Origin: Litoditis marina
Taxonomy: Eukaryota; Nematoda; Chromadorea; Rhabditida; Rhabditidae
Direction: 5' to 3'
Assembly (NCBI GenBank): GCA_964036275.1
Contig: OZ038434.1
Span: 29,528,425-29,592,424, forward strand
DNA: 64,000 nucleotides
Positions 1-10,810 of the stretch are shown piece by piece. Positions within the stretch are counted from its first letter, which is position 1; the number at the start of each line of letters is the position of its first letter. The position numbers and the translations under genes were made by a program. A model generated the notes under the pieces. It was not told the origin of the DNA and ran no database searches. It saw nothing but the letters and a program-made list of their open reading frames with translations.

Positions 1-2015
1 AATTAGAATGTGTTTGTAGTCATTTGAAAACAATGAAATTTTATTGGCATTCTGCCAATGTCTCAGTGAGTATGAAGAGATCAGTTAGTTAGCATCATCA
101 ACCGTACACTTAATTGGTTTCCATTAGTATTATTTTGGTTTAACAATGCGTGTACATTGATGAGATTATTGGTTTCATTCAAGTGATGGTTTGAGAGCAA
201 TTTATTGAGAAAACCGGAAAGGCGATACAAAAAATACATAAATCAATAAATCAATAAACTAACAAATCCATATCCTGATCGTAAATGTCGTCGTCTTTGT
301 ATTTACAATTCTGCGAGAAGGCGAGGGCAGGTAAAACAAAGGCTATCAAAAGTTTCATTTATCTGAAAACTTGAACTTATTATTCAAATAGAAGTTTGAA
401 CAACAGAGAACACATACATTTTCTTTGAATTCCATTCCAATTCACCAATAGAAAACACAAAAAACGGCAAGGTTTCATTGGATACGGTTAAAATCTCAAT
501 AGAAAGGACGTCTACTATGTCTCAAATGTAGTTTGATTGCGTACTCAGCAGAGATTGAAAGGCAGGATGATCAAACTACAAATACAGAAGATGAGAGCAA
601 AACGTGTCGTTTTAGCCCGAAACAACCCTACCCACTTTATCTTGAACAGAAGCAATTGATTGCAGGGCGGATTAACTATTTAATCTGAATTCAAGGAATG
701 TGACACTCGCTTATCAGAGAAAATAATAACGGAACAAGACTATAGCGCTTTTATTGATTACTTGATGGGAATACACATTGTGAATTACTTGTTTTCAACT
801 ATAATAACAACGAGCTGGTAGGTGTTTTTAAAATGGAAAATGGAAAATTCTCTAAAGTCTGAAGAGCAGCTATTGAGTACAACAGTATTTAAGAAAAAAA
901 ATGAAATGAAAAAAAAACATTGCAGAAAGTGCCAAGTTGTGTATACTAGAAGTAAATTGTATAGCCACGTGAAGTTAGCATTATAATGAGGCATCGTGCA
1001 CTTTGTCATTGCCCGATTCTGAGTTCTGCTGTGTTTACCATGTTTCACGTGACTGTGAAATTGACTAATAGTAAACTTTTCTTGTGACCAAAACAAAACG
1101 CAGCAAAAATATCAAGAAGTTGAAGTATTACGGAAAATCCCAGGTTCGAAATAGGGTGAACGCATTTTAAGATTTCAACGTTACTTTCAATTCTTTATAA
1201 TCGAAAACTTGAAGCAGGAATTTGTTTAAAAGGAGGTCATCCACAACTGATTGAAAGGTAAACATTTAAATAGCGTTGTTTCAGTGATTTTAAATTGTTA
1301 GAGAACAAATCTTGGTAATGAAACCAGTGTCAGGTAGTTTGTACTATACATAAACATATCTTTAACAAAATATAGTTTCTAGACTAAAATGAGTGTACTA
1401 CTGAAAACTGTAAAAGCTAATACAAGTGATTGAGACGTTTCGGTGCTACCGGATTGCCACAGCACGACGGTTTATTTGTTTTCTTATCTTTTAATGGTCA
1501 TTCTGATGATTTCTTCATGTAAGGAGAACAGTTGATAAGAAATACGTACGTCACATTTCACATTGAAGTTGATGTATAAACTTCAACCTTGGTCACGTGA
1601 AATCTGAAAACCTTTCGAACGAGTGTTCAGTCGATCTTGATCGTAACATTTTTCCATGTTAAGAGTGCGTGTGAGCTTGCAAGAGTATCCTGGCTGCCTT
1701 GAGAGATGAAAAATATAATATGTTTGAAGAGAGTTAGTTTAATTAAATTAAATTCTGGATATTAATGAACGTCCTGTGTAAAATATTAATGAAAGTTTAT
1801 TTTCATCATTGCACGCTTCTCTCAGAAACATCAGCGTACATATTTTAATACAGTCTGCGTCTCTCTGCTCTACACAATCTCTACTCGAAACTGATACAAA
1901 ATTGTCCGATTGTTAGAGAACTGTCTGAGCTGTGTTTATATTTGATCTGCACGTTACACGTGATTGGGCATCTCATTGGTTTCTGTATATCAATATTATG
2001 GTTCTTTAGTACACG
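1..2015. other. Intergenic, no gene seen
   Basis: I find no convincing exon on either strand. The only longer open frame (785-1096, minus) overlaps a dispersed repeat and has no family signature. The stretch holds one copy of a roughly 115-bp dispersed repeat (959-1073) and two short matches to a dispersed motif, CAAACTACAAA (near 529 and 571). Confidence 0.6.
959..1073 (+). repeat. Dispersed ~115-bp repeat (family R2)
   Basis: This is one of five copies recognised by eye; the others are at 2832, 25716 (inverted), 61724 (inverted) and 62459 (inverted). The shared core reads like GTGCACTTTGTCATTG, then GTTCTGCTGTGTTTACC, then TTTCACGTGACTG. Both ends carry CACGTGAA in opposite orientation, as in a small TIR element. 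No coding capacity. Confidence 0.6.
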
Positions 2016-2222
2016 TATAGTCGTTGCCAACGGAAAGGCGGAAGGGTACTGTATATCTCACTTGCCGATGTGTACGCACACATGTATTTGCTTCCAAAGC
2101 TTGCTCGTTATTTGCTCTAATGGCGCAGTGGTTAGCACCCTGGTACAAATATTTTGCACGCAGGTTCGATTCCGGCGAGAGCCAGAAATTTATACGTTTG
2201 GCACTCACTATATCGCACTTTG
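2016..2222 (+). mobile_element. tRNA-derived SINE, copy 1
   Basis: The element starts TATAGTCGTTGCCAACGG and contains a tRNA-like RNA polymerase III promoter. The A box is TGGCGCAGTGGTTAGC (2121-2136) and the B box is GGTTCGATTCC (2163-2173), 42 bases apart start to start. Related copies lie at 4906, 9518 and 34120. Unlike a tRNA gene, the box region follows a conserved unrelated 5' part of about 100 bp and the acceptor stems do not pair. A short open frame across it is a by-product of the repeat. Confidence 0.65.
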
Positions 2223-2582
2223 GTGAAACCAAATTGAAGCAAAAAGAGCAATATTTATGTATTTAACAACTGCAGAGTTCCACAATTTTTGTGTTACTCA
2301 TATCCATCAGCCACATCTATAGTCTTCCGTATTCATTTGGAAAGAGCACCTAAATAAATAGAAAGTTATCATTTAAAAATGATCATGTTTATTGAAATTA
2401 TAATAGAATGTCTTGTTCTAGTTTTTTCGTAGTTTGATCTCACTGTTCTTGACATACCTAATTGAAAAACGCAGTTCAAACTACAAATGTTTCACATCCC
2501 GAACCGTACGCTCGGATATACTTGTTATCGAAATGCTCGCGGAGCACGGATGCTAGAACATCGCGCGACACCATCACCCATT

Positions 2583-2775
2583 AGCAAAGGGGACGAGGGG
2601 TAAAGGGGACGAGGGTGTGACAAATAGATCTGGTAAAACGAGATATATATATATCGGTTCTCACATTGCTAACTAAAACCGTTTATATGGTACTAGTAGT
2701 GATTGTAGTCACCTCAATACTGATTATTATGTTTTTTCCTATGATTATTCCCCTTTACCCCTCGTCCCCTTTGCT
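2583..2775. mobile_element. Small TIR element (MITE)
   Basis: A perfect 26-bp inverted repeat bounds the element: left arm 2583-2608, starting AGCAAAGGGGACGAGG, and right arm 2750-2775. The 193-bp total has no coding capacity. The left arm is followed by a direct partial repeat of GGGGACGAGGG. Confidence 0.65.
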
Positions 2776-2831
2776 ATTGACCTTTGCTCCGCGCACTATT
2801 TCGTCACCCTTTATACTGGAAGTCAATTGAA

Positions 2832-2945
2832 TAGTCACGTAAATTTAGCATTCCAATGAGGAATCATGCACTTCATCATTGTACGTTTTCGAATTCGAAA
2901 AAAGTGTTCAACCTGTGTCACGAGACTGTGCAACTGACTAACATT
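2832..2945 (+). repeat. Dispersed repeat R2, copy 2
   Basis: Diverged copy of the repeat at 959-1073, in the same orientation. It shares the GTCACGT start, the ATGCACTTCATCATTG block and the CACGAGACTGTGCAACTGAC end. Confidence 0.5.
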
Positions 2946-3882
2946 ATATTAGGGCTGTTAATCGATCTTGAAAAACCGATTGTATCGAGTTTCGGTTTTT
3001 GAGCCGTTTTGAAATTTCGATTCAGCTGGCTTTCGATTTTGACGAAAAAGTCGAAATCGACATTTTGTCCAATTTGACGAATTTCGGAAAACCCGAATGT
3101 TTTGATTTTCGATCACAAAATCAAAAGTCGAGGTTTCACTCGATTATTACCTTAAACAGTAATATGCTTGAAACTTCCGCGCAAAGTCTGCTATTAGTCA
3201 AATATATAAAAAAAATAGTTAGAATACTAGTCTGTTACTGTCGACACAGTCACAAGTGGGGTTTTGGGCAGTCTAGATGTTTTACAAATTATAAAAATGA
3301 TGGCGATCATAGATTTTCTCAAAATTTCGGTAGAATCTTCTGCATCTTAACCTTAACTACAACAAACTCTGTAAGTTTGAGAATGATATAATTAATCCTT
3401 CGTTAGAAAACGCCTACTAAATAATTGACGGATTACTGTAGAAGGACACTGTTTGATGAAACAGAGTATAAATAAAGCGTGTGTTTGAGGAAACGCAAGT
3501 TTTGTTTACCGTCTCTGCATTTTCCGGATAACACATTTTTCTTCACCCCTACACCTGTCTTCTTGGCAGGAATCCGTGAGATTTTTGACAATATCAAGTG
3601 CACTGAAATGAAATAATAGGAAATTGTTGTAGTTCGATCTTTCCGTGAATTTGACCGGAGATCAACAGAATCAAATACAAAACACATCTGAACTGAGTCA
3701 CGTAGTTCCTTGTTTGAAAAACGCGAACCCTATAGAAAAAAAGTAAGCAAAGGCGAGTTAAATTAATGTGCTAACTAAAAATGTACTTGAATCTCCACAT
3801 CAATTCAGCTATACCATCTGGAAAGTCCTAGTGACCCAAAGATATAAATTTGAAATGAACCACCCTGTACCTCTCTCTATTC

Positions 3883-4053
3883 TTCTTCCCCCCCCCCCCC
3901 CCCCCCCCCCGGCCTCTCTCTCTCTCCCTCTCACTCTCTCTCTCCCCCTCTCTCTCTCTCTTTCCATGTGTGCTCTCTCGTTCCATCCCCCCAAACTTGT
4001 CTTTCACTCCTTCTCTCTCTCCTTCCCCCCCCCCCTCTCCCTCTCTTTTCCCC

Positions 4054-4119
<66 letters not shown>

Positions 4120-4151
4120 TCTCTCTCTCTCAGTCTCTCTCTCTCTCTCCC

Positions 4152-4206
<55 letters not shown>

Positions 4207-4375
4207 ATGTGTGCTCTCTCGTTCCATCCCCCCCCCCCCCAAACTGGTCTTTCACTCCTTCTCTCTCTCCTTCCCCCCCCCTCTCCCTCTCTTTTCCCCA
4301 CTCTCTCTTTCTCTTTCTCTCTCTCTCTCTCTCTCTCCCTCTCTCTTTCTCTTTCTCTCTTTCCATGTGTGCTCT
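3883..4375. repeat. CT-rich microsatellite with a nested ~240-bp tandem unit
   Basis: Poly-C and (CT)n dominate. Within it the phrase TTTCCATGTGTGCTCTC recurs at about 3961, 4201 and 4361, so a unit of roughly 240 then 160 bp is itself tandemly repeated. It runs directly into the assembly gap, so the true array length is unknown. The long Ser/Leu/Pro frames here are microsatellite artefacts. Confidence 0.9.
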
Positions 4376-4575
4376 NNNNNNNNNNNNNNNNNNNNNNNNN
4401 NNNNNNNNNNNNNNNNNNNNNNNNNNNNNNNNNNNNNNNNNNNNNNNNNNNNNNNNNNNNNNNNNNNNNNNNNNNNNNNNNNNNNNNNNNNNNNNNNNNN
4501 NNNNNNNNNNNNNNNNNNNNNNNNNNNNNNNNNNNNNNNNNNNNNNNNNNNNNNNNNNNNNNNNNNNNNNNNNNN
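4376..4575. other. Assembly gap (200 N)
   Basis: Exactly 200 N bases, the usual placeholder for a gap of unknown size, adjoining the CT-rich array that probably caused it. Confidence 0.98.
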
Positions 4576-4905
4576 TCGTGTTACAGTAATCCGCCTGAAA
4601 CTGTGGTTTGTAGATTGAACGCGGTACATTTGGGAAGGGCTTCTTGAACTTACTGTATTTCTTGATTCCAAATAATAACGTAAATGTCTGGGTTTTGGAG
4701 TTAAACTTATAAAATTGTATTGATAAGAATAAAAAGAGTTCATACGTTTCGCCTTGAATTTCGAAAGCTGAGTGAAATCAGGTATGACGATCGGATATTC
4801 CAACTTTCAAGTGTTTTCAAGTTTTCAAAGATGCAAATAAACAAACGAGAATAAATATTTGAAGAGAGCGATAAACGGAGAAACTGCGAGCTGTAGTTTT
4901 ATGAT

Positions 4906-5103
4906 TATGGTCGTTGCCAACGGAAAGGCGGTGGGTACTGTATATCTCGCTTTCCGCTGTGTACGCACTGCATGTCTTTCCTTCCGAAGCTTGCCCAATG
5001 TGTACTTTAATAGCGCAGTGGTTAGCACCCTGGTACGATTCTTTCGCTCGCAGGTTCGATTTCGGCGAGAGAGTATCAGTTTGGCAATCACTATATTATG
5101 GTT
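4906..5103 (+). mobile_element. tRNA-derived SINE, copy 2
   Basis: Starts TATGGTCGTTGCCAACGG. A box TAGCGCAGTGGTTAGC (5011-5026); B box GGTTCGATTTC (5053-5063), with one change in the last B-box bases. It closely matches copy 1 along its whole length. Confidence 0.65.
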
Positions 5104-5297
5104 GTTATTTCGAGAAAACGAACTTTAGTATAGAACCAGCCGGGTCTGTTATATGGATCGTATTCAAACTTGGTGAACGGGTAGATAGGCATGTCCCTTT
5201 TGTAAGGAAAATATGAAATAGTTTGCTCTTGCTCCAAGGCAATTCGTTTTGTCTCTTCCAGAATTGCCTGAAATATTTCGAATACACATCGTTCCTT

Positions 5298-5530
5298 TAG
5301 TTCCGGTCGTCCCTAATGAGACTTGGCCACATGCCGATAAATTTTCTAGAATATTTTCACCACTTTGAAGTTATTCAAATAACTGAGAAGTTCTGTTAGC
5401 AGCTGTTCAGTTCCGTAAAAACGCGTGAATGAGAAACATTCCATAGAATATTTATGTCTGCTCTAAGAAATAGTCATCCGAAAATCTTGGCAGAATGCCA
5501 TTGGGTCTCAGTGGAAATGAAACGAACTAT
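5298..5530. mobile_element. TIR element R4, copy 1
   Basis: Left end TAGTTCCGGTCGTCCC; right end reads as the diverged inverse (CTCAGTGGAAATGAAACGAACTA). Related copies are at 10338, 35389 and 42841. All carry a block like TCACCACTTTGAAG and GAGACTTGGC...ATGCC near the ends. Non-coding. Confidence 0.5.
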
Positions 5531-5883
5531 ATTTAATATTTGTTTGATTGCACACTTTGCTAGATAGTAATAGTAATCCTTGATAAATCGTAGACTGGGT
5601 ATCACTAGTACTCTGGTTGGTAGTATATATTTCTCGCAGTGGTGAGAAGTTCTGTTGATTTGTACTTATATTTGTATATAAATGAACTTTTAATTGTGCT
5701 CTTTGATTTTTGGAATTTTCATCAGACAATTAGGTCACTCACGTGCACATATCTGTAGTTGACTTCGGGGTAATCATCAGTGGCCAGGTAAATGGAAGGA
5801 AACAAGGCGGTCCCGGACGAATGCAGAAATTCTAGTCTGGAGAATATTCGTTGAAAGCTTTGTTCTTAGTTCCCCAAATACCG

Positions 5884-6030
5884 TTAAAGGAGACCGGAGA
5901 GCAACATGGTTTCTCGTAAAACTGCTGTATCCTACCTTTGATTGGACGCGTTGCGTGTCACGCGGCATTGTCATGTGAATGTCACGTGAACTGATCGAAC
6001 CAATATACGAGTTAGTTGTGCTCTCTGATC
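5884..6030 (-). mobile_element. Partial copy of a TTAA-ended MITE
   Basis: Inverted match to the element at 29511-29714. It starts TTAAAGGAGACC and shares the TTGATTGGACGCGTTGCG and GCATTGTCATGTGAATG blocks. The opposite terminus is not evident, so this copy may be truncated. Confidence 0.5.
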
Positions 6031-6185
6031 TCTCTACAGTTAGAAGCAGCTCGAAACAATACCTCTACTCTAGTTCGTATCAGTCAAAATAGTAGTCTTT
6101 CAGTTGCGGATCATTCGCAGCACTTCAACTTTCCCACGTAATTATAACTCAGTTAGGCTCCAATTCCAATTTTTGATCTACTCTG

Positions 6186-6400
6186 AAGGGTAGTGTATAT
6201 CCAAATTCTCGCTGTGTACGGACACATGAGTTCGATTCTGAATCTTCTACAACATGTCTTTGGTAGCGGAGATGGGTTGGTAGCTATCAAATACACTGAA
6301 TGCTGTTTACAGCATTGTTTTCCTGCGTCGTAGTTGCACATTTGAAATCCATGAAGCCCCATTTCTTTTAATATTATTGATTATATTAATATCATCATTA
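6186..6400 (-). pseudogene. Decayed copy of a hyaluronidase exon plus SINE fragment
   Basis: Bases 6319-6362 read on the minus strand give GLHGFQMCNYDAG, a degenerate copy of GFYGFPMCNYDAG encoded by the last intact hyaluronidase exon (6441-6587). Its splice phase does not fit that exon. Bases 6186-6235 resemble the 5' part of the SINE family. The block sits where the missing 3' exons of the gene would be expected, so it probably marks the rearrangement that truncated it. Confidence 0.5.
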
Positions 6401-6436
6401 TTATACATAATATTACTTTTATTAATGTTAGTCAAC

Positions 6437-9400
6437 TCACTCATCATTGTATTTCTTGAATTCGTCGCTACAACTGGTCTCTCCCTTCATTCCCGCATCG
6501 TAGTTGCACATCGGAAACCCGTAGAATCCCCAGTCTGCGTTGGGGCGCAGTTTCCTGGCCATCTTAATAGTTTCCACGAAGAATAGTCTAAAAACCTTTC
6601 TCCATTATAATTATACTTTTTATCAGTATTGATATTAACGTTTCATGATTATTGCTAACTCTGAAGTTAGAAACGGAGTTGTTTATTTAGAATGCAATCA
6701 ACTTACGAGGGGGTTCAAAAAGTATACGTTGCTTTTCAACGATTATGACTATATACACTCTGAAAATAAAAACCATGTTGTTTACCAAGGTTCACCAAAA
6801 ATCCAAGTTGTGAATCAAGGTTCAAACTTTTTACCGAGAACTGTGTGCACAAATGTGCACCAATCTTTGATTTCACAACTTGTCATAGGTTTTGTAAGAC
6901 CGTTGTGGACACCGTACCATCGATTTTGTGAGGGGTGGGATTTGGCGAGGGGCCAGTCAGTCTGCGTATCATTGATCTACACCATCTCTCGCCTGCTGGC
7001 AAATAATAAACGGCCGCTCGCCCCGCATCGCTCAACCAATCGAGCCCTCTGCTGTCTTTATGGGGAAAATGGCGACTATATCAACTAGTGACCAGTTTCG
7101 TGGGGCGAACCTCGGCAAACAACTCGGTTTTTAACTTCAGAGCACGCGGCCCACGGTCGCAGCATGATATACTGTAGTCTCCCCATTAGTTCGGCATCGA
7201 CTATACCTGGCAGCCTTATTAAAATCGTCCATGGCCGCTTTGTGCGCTCCTTTGTTGGATATCGTGGAATATCGTTCTTTTACCAAGTCGATCGATTTTT
7301 TCTGGTAAATCTGAGAAAAAGATGAATGTAGTTATTGGGTAGTGTCGCAAACAGACTTTGTAGCAGTTATTTAATATTACTCTTATACTATCACTATGCT
7401 ACTTTTGTGTAGTGAATATTAGTATTGTCATGTCATTAATGAAATGGATCTCGAATCTCACATTGCTACAACAGCTTCGAAGATGGAAAAATGAAGTGCA
7501 AACTTCGTATTGTTCAGTTTTCCTCACTACATCATCATCAGCGACATTCTAGAATTCTGATGTTTATATCAAACGTATACCTTGTATTGTAATTGACCAA
7601 GACGTGGTCGGTCGGTTCAGGCTCAGTCGGCGCATGCCCAACTGGCGGTCGATGATAGCAGTGTTGGTCGGCATGTGTTTAGCTGGCGGTCAGTGATGAA
7701 CCAGTATAGGTAATCGTCTAACGGCGGTTTTTCAACTGACCGTCAGTCAGACACATGCCTACCCACACTCTTATCCCCGACCGCCAGTTGGACATGTGCC
7801 GACCTAGCCTGAACCGCCCGACCGCGTCTTGGTCAATTACCCAGATTTCTACTGTGTTTTTAGATAAAATCAAAGTTCAGGTTTTGCCGCTTTGTTTTGA
7901 CCTACCGTTTTGCTATCCCAGTTGAGGTGAAACAGGGGTCGCCACTGTTCAAAATCTAGCACAGCGATTCCGTCAAATCCCTCATCCGGTATCGCTTTTA
8001 TAATGTCCTCTCGGGCTTTTGCTAAATGCGCCTTCATATTGCAGAGCTGCAAAAGTAGCAAATGATAGGAACACTGAGAATAGTTAGAATACTTAATGAA
8101 CATAAGATAAGATATGATGTTGTTTATTATAGTTTGTAGTTACTCTAATTTTTATTCTGTCTAAATATTGTAACTTGGAAATGTAACACAGTGTCAAATT
8201 CAACAATAGTTTTCACATCGGATATCGGATTTGTCAAACCGTCGTGGACACTGTACCTTCGATTTTGTAAGGGCGGGGTTTGGCGAGCGGCAAGCTTGTC
8301 TGCGTATCATTGATCTACACACTCTCTCGTCTGTTGGCAGCTAATCAACGACCGCTCGCCCCGCATCGCTCAAGCAATCGAGCCCTCTGCTGTCTTTATG
8401 AGGAAAATGGCGAAACATGGCGACTACATGACACACACTCGTTAGAGATACTGTCCTCCTCAGTCTTCTCGGGGGCGACGACTATGGAGAGCGAGTGAAT
8501 CTTCGTTGCAGTTTGGTCTCTATGCAGGCTAGAACTTCGCCCCTTCCCAACTTTTTGATCAACTAGTTTGATTGACTACAAACACAGCAGAACAGGACAA
8601 GATACGCAGTGTATAGTTGTCGTTTAGAGAAACCTAGAGACATACTGTGTATCTTGCTTTGTGCTGTGTAAAAACACGTATTCACGATCCATCGGCAACG
8701 CGAGTATAATCCCAGTTGTTATAGCGTGCCAAACTTTTGCGCCTGTTTCGAGTCTCACAGGAGGCGGATATTCTATAAAGTTGGAACGCACTATAGGCTT
8801 GTTCTAGATAAATCCAACTCATACCGTATACCCCAGCCTTTTCCATGGACGAGAACTATACCTGCGGCAGTCCCCCATTGATTGCGACTCCATTGTCGTA
8901 GTACGGATACAGACCGAACTTCGACTCGTAGAAGGTCACGATTTTCTCACCTTCGAACTTGTGACCTGGAAGGTTTTCATAGTACTTCCCGTGAAACGTG
9001 AAAATCATTCTGTGAAAACTTTCATGAACTTTATCTCTTGTTGAGTTCTAGTAAGATAACTGTTGTAATGTTTTTGTCATAGTAAAAATATAGAACAAAC
9101 TTCGTCTCGTTTCTCCTTCGAACTTGTGACCTGAATGTTTTATGGTTTTTTTTTACGTGAAACGTGAATAATGATCTAAAACCTTCTTATTAATTTTATT
9201 TTCTTGAACTTCTATACTGTAATGTAGCGTTCATAACTTCTTTATCACGATTTTTGCTCCATAGAGCTTGTCACCTGCAACATAACTATTTTCTTCCTAG
9301 TTAAGGTTCAACTGAAACTTTGGAAATTTTGATTAACATTATTTTTTCCGTAACACGATTTTTATGAAGCTGATAAGCCTGGTAAAACTTGAATGTTTCA

Positions 9401-9796
9401 GGGAAACATTTTTTCTCACCTTCGTTATAAAGTATTGGATATTTGTCGAGAGGAATGTCTATATTTCTGTCGAAACACATCTGAGTCGGCACATTCCAGT
9501 AGATCTAAACAGTACATTATAGTCGTCGCCAACGGAAAGGCGGGAGGGTACTGTGTTTCTCAGCTTCCGCTGTGTATGGACACATGTCTCTGATTCCAAA
9601 GCTTGTCGATTATGTACTCTCGTAGCACAGTGGTAAGCGCTCAGCTATAAATCTTTTGCTCGTAGGTTCGATTCCGGCGAGAGATACTAATTTATAAACT
9701 CGGCCCCTCCTATATACGTACCTGCAGCGAACCAAATGCTTGTGTGAAGGACGCTTTGAAAAGAAGAAGACACACTTGAAATATGAAGTAGGCCAT
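6437..9796 (-). CDS. Hyaluronidase/chondroitin hydrolase (GH56), C-terminal half missing
   Basis: Glycosyl hydrolase family 56, the family of C. elegans CHHY-1 and mammalian HYALs, which cleaves chondroitin/hyaluronan. Exons on the minus strand: 9722-9796, 9420-9504, 8862-8965, 7906-8046, 7207-7310 and 6441-6587; all phases agree. The first exon gives a signal peptide, MAYFIFQVCLLLFKASFTQA. Then come IYWNVPTQMC, ILYNEGHKFEGEKIVTFYES, GLYPYYDNGVAINGGLPQ, the catalytic block GIAVLDFEQWRP with the expected Asp and Glu, IYQKKSIDLVKERYS, and WGFYGFPMCNYDAG. A TTTTCAG lies 24 bases before the ATG, a likely trans-splice site. After 218 codons the last exon either meets a donor (GA|gtgagt) or reads into TGA at 6437. 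Family members are about twice as long; no later exon is found down to position 1. The protein is probably inactive or the gene is a recent pseudogene. Confidence 0.82.
6890..7088 (+). repeat. Dispersed repeat R3, copy 1
   Basis: About 190-bp repeat with phrases GTTGTGGACACCGTACC, GATTTGGCGAGGGGCC, TCTGCGTATCATTGATCTAC and CAATCGAGCCCTCTGCTGTC. It lies in the hyaluronidase intron 6588-7206. Other copies: 8229, 10655 (inverted) and 51818. The central GGCGAGCGG/CCGCTCGCC pair of other copies is a hairpin. An open frame across it is incidental. Confidence 0.6.
7590..7839. mobile_element. Palindromic MITE (250 bp)
   Basis: The left arm starts TAATTGACCAAGACGTGGTC and is mirrored at the right end (7839). 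The match continues for more than 60 bp on each side, through GGTTCAGGCT, TCGGC(G/A)CATG and CCAACTGGCGGTCG. The element is nearly a full hairpin, contains the reiterated word GGCGGTC/GACCGCC, and sits in the intron 7311-7905 of the hyaluronidase gene. Confidence 0.7.
8229..8425 (+). repeat. Dispersed repeat R3, copy 2
   Basis: Close relative of 6890-7088: GTCGTGGACACTGTACC, GGGCGGGGTTTGGCGAGCGG, TCTGCGTATCATTGATC and AATCGAGCCCTCTGCTGTC. It lies in the hyaluronidase intron 8047-8861. Confidence 0.6.
8613..8795 (+). repeat. SINE-related element, second subfamily
   Basis: Starts TATAGTTGTCG and shares the ATACTGTGTATCTTGC...TTGTGCTGTGTAA body with the SINE family. It ends differently, with GTCTCACAGGAGGCGGATATT and TTGGAACGC. 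Similar ends occur at 11330-11390, 23255-23310 and, inverted, 32690-32760. The A and B boxes are weak here. Confidence 0.4.
9105..9285 (-). pseudogene. Two decayed copies of hyaluronidase exon 3
   Basis: In the intron upstream of exon 3 (8862-8965), 9110-9135 (CTCCTTCGAACTTGTGACCT) and 9240-9280 (CACGATTTTTGCTCC...GCTTGTCACCTG) resemble the start of exon 3 and its acceptor. The first also keeps the flanking ACGTGAAACGTGAA. Neither is open in the right frame over a useful length. Confidence 0.45.
9518..9720 (+). mobile_element. tRNA-derived SINE, copy 3
   Basis: Starts TATAGTCGTCGCCAACGG. A box TAGCACAGTGGTAAGC (9623-9638), B box GGTTCGATTCC (9665-9675). It fills almost all of the first intron (9505-9721) of the hyaluronidase gene, antisense to it. 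Confidence 0.65.
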
Positions 9797-10337
9797 GAGA
9801 ACCGATTCTGGCTATTTCCTGAAAACATGCTTCGCTCAAAACCAATCAAGCTGCAAGTTTCAAGTTTTTTGGTCATATAACAATGTTACATACTGATACC
9901 GATCCCTTTTGCGATTTGGTCGCTCGTTCTAATTTTCATGCTCTAAGTTTTGTTTACTAACAAAAATATGAAGTTGAATGAAATTTAAAATTTGAATAGA
10001 AAATGGTAATGACGGTTTCATAACTGAAGTAGAGGATAAGCTATGCTGAATTTAATCGAGATAGTATCTCAATTTAGTGCATTATCTTTGTTTGATTACT
10101 TTTATGTGTTAGACATTGTGTTAAGTGATTACATGATGTATGTTATTACAGAAATGGCTTTTATCAATTCTAAAACATTTATTCAATCCCAATGCACCTA
10201 ATAGAATAACAATACACTCAATACAATCACAATACACTTGATAGAATAATAAAAGGTGAGGCCGAAATAGATTCATAAATGTTATTCGAAACATCAACAA
10301 AAGTAGGGATCGCACCAGTGAAACAAAAAAGATACTG

Positions 10338-10570
10338 TATAGTTCCGGTCATTCTGACTGAGATTTGGCGGCACGCCAATGAACATTCATTCAAGGCAAT
10401 GTTCCGCCACTTTAAAGTTTTTCAAAAATTGCAAATCTCTTCAAGCGGTTGTTCAGTTTCATAAAAACACGTTGACTAAAAATCTCCTTAGAGCACTTAA
10501 TTTTTCTCTATGAAACGAGCATCTTAAAATCTTGGCCCGGTGCCAATGGGTCTCTTCATTTATATCGGTT
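10338..10570. mobile_element. TIR element R4, copy 2
   Basis: Starts TATAGTTCCGGTCATTC and shares CACGCCAATGAACATTCA and CGCCACTTTAAAG with the copies at 5298 and 35389. It ends near GGTGCCAATGGGTCTC. Non-coding. Confidence 0.45.
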
Positions 10571-10654
10571 CGAAGTCTATAAATTGATTTCATTTCATAA
10601 CAGTTTTTTTCTCTCGACAGAGATCGAACATATCAGTCTAGTTTCCGGAACTAT

Positions 10655-10810
10655 GCTGACATAGTCGCCATTTTTCCCATGAAGACAGCAGAGGGTTCGA
10701 TTGATTGAGTAATTGCGAAGCGAGCGGTGGTTGAGTAATTGCCGACAGGCGAGAGAGTGTGTAGATCAGAGATACGCATATGAGCTTGCCGCTCGCCAAC
10801 TCGCCCTCTA
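10655..10810 (-). repeat. Dispersed repeat R3, copy 3 (inverted)
   Basis: Reverse complement of the R3 family: GACAGCAGAGGGTTCGATTG, GCGAGAGAGTGTGTAGATCA and TGAGCTTGCCGCTCGCCAAC. Intergenic. Confidence 0.5.

Larger units (their letters stand above)
2223..3882. other. Intergenic, repeats only
   Basis: No supported gene. It holds a TIR element (2583-2775), an R2 repeat copy (2832-2945) and a low-complexity stretch rich in TTTCGA/TCGAAA near 2950-3140. The 130-codon open frame at 2999-3391 has no recognisable domain and no splice context. Confidence 0.5.

Noticed and set aside
2016..2266. Overlapping 78-94-codon frames on both strands, with similar ones at 4859-5216
   Set aside because: They recur at other SINE copies and follow the repeat rather than a gene.
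3768..4647. Long Ser/Leu/Pro and Arg/Glu open frames on both strands
   Set aside because: They are translations of the (CT)n array and of the N gap.
6645..7088. 147-codon plus-strand frame, and similar frames at 8280, 10638 and 51637
   Set aside because: All overlap the R3 repeat family and have no domain or splice support.
8966..9001. Start of hyaluronidase exon 3 at the in-frame ATG (MIFTFHGKYYE)
   Set aside because: The CTTCCAG acceptor at 8966 joins exon 2 in phase to give NEGHKFEGEKIV, as expected for the family.
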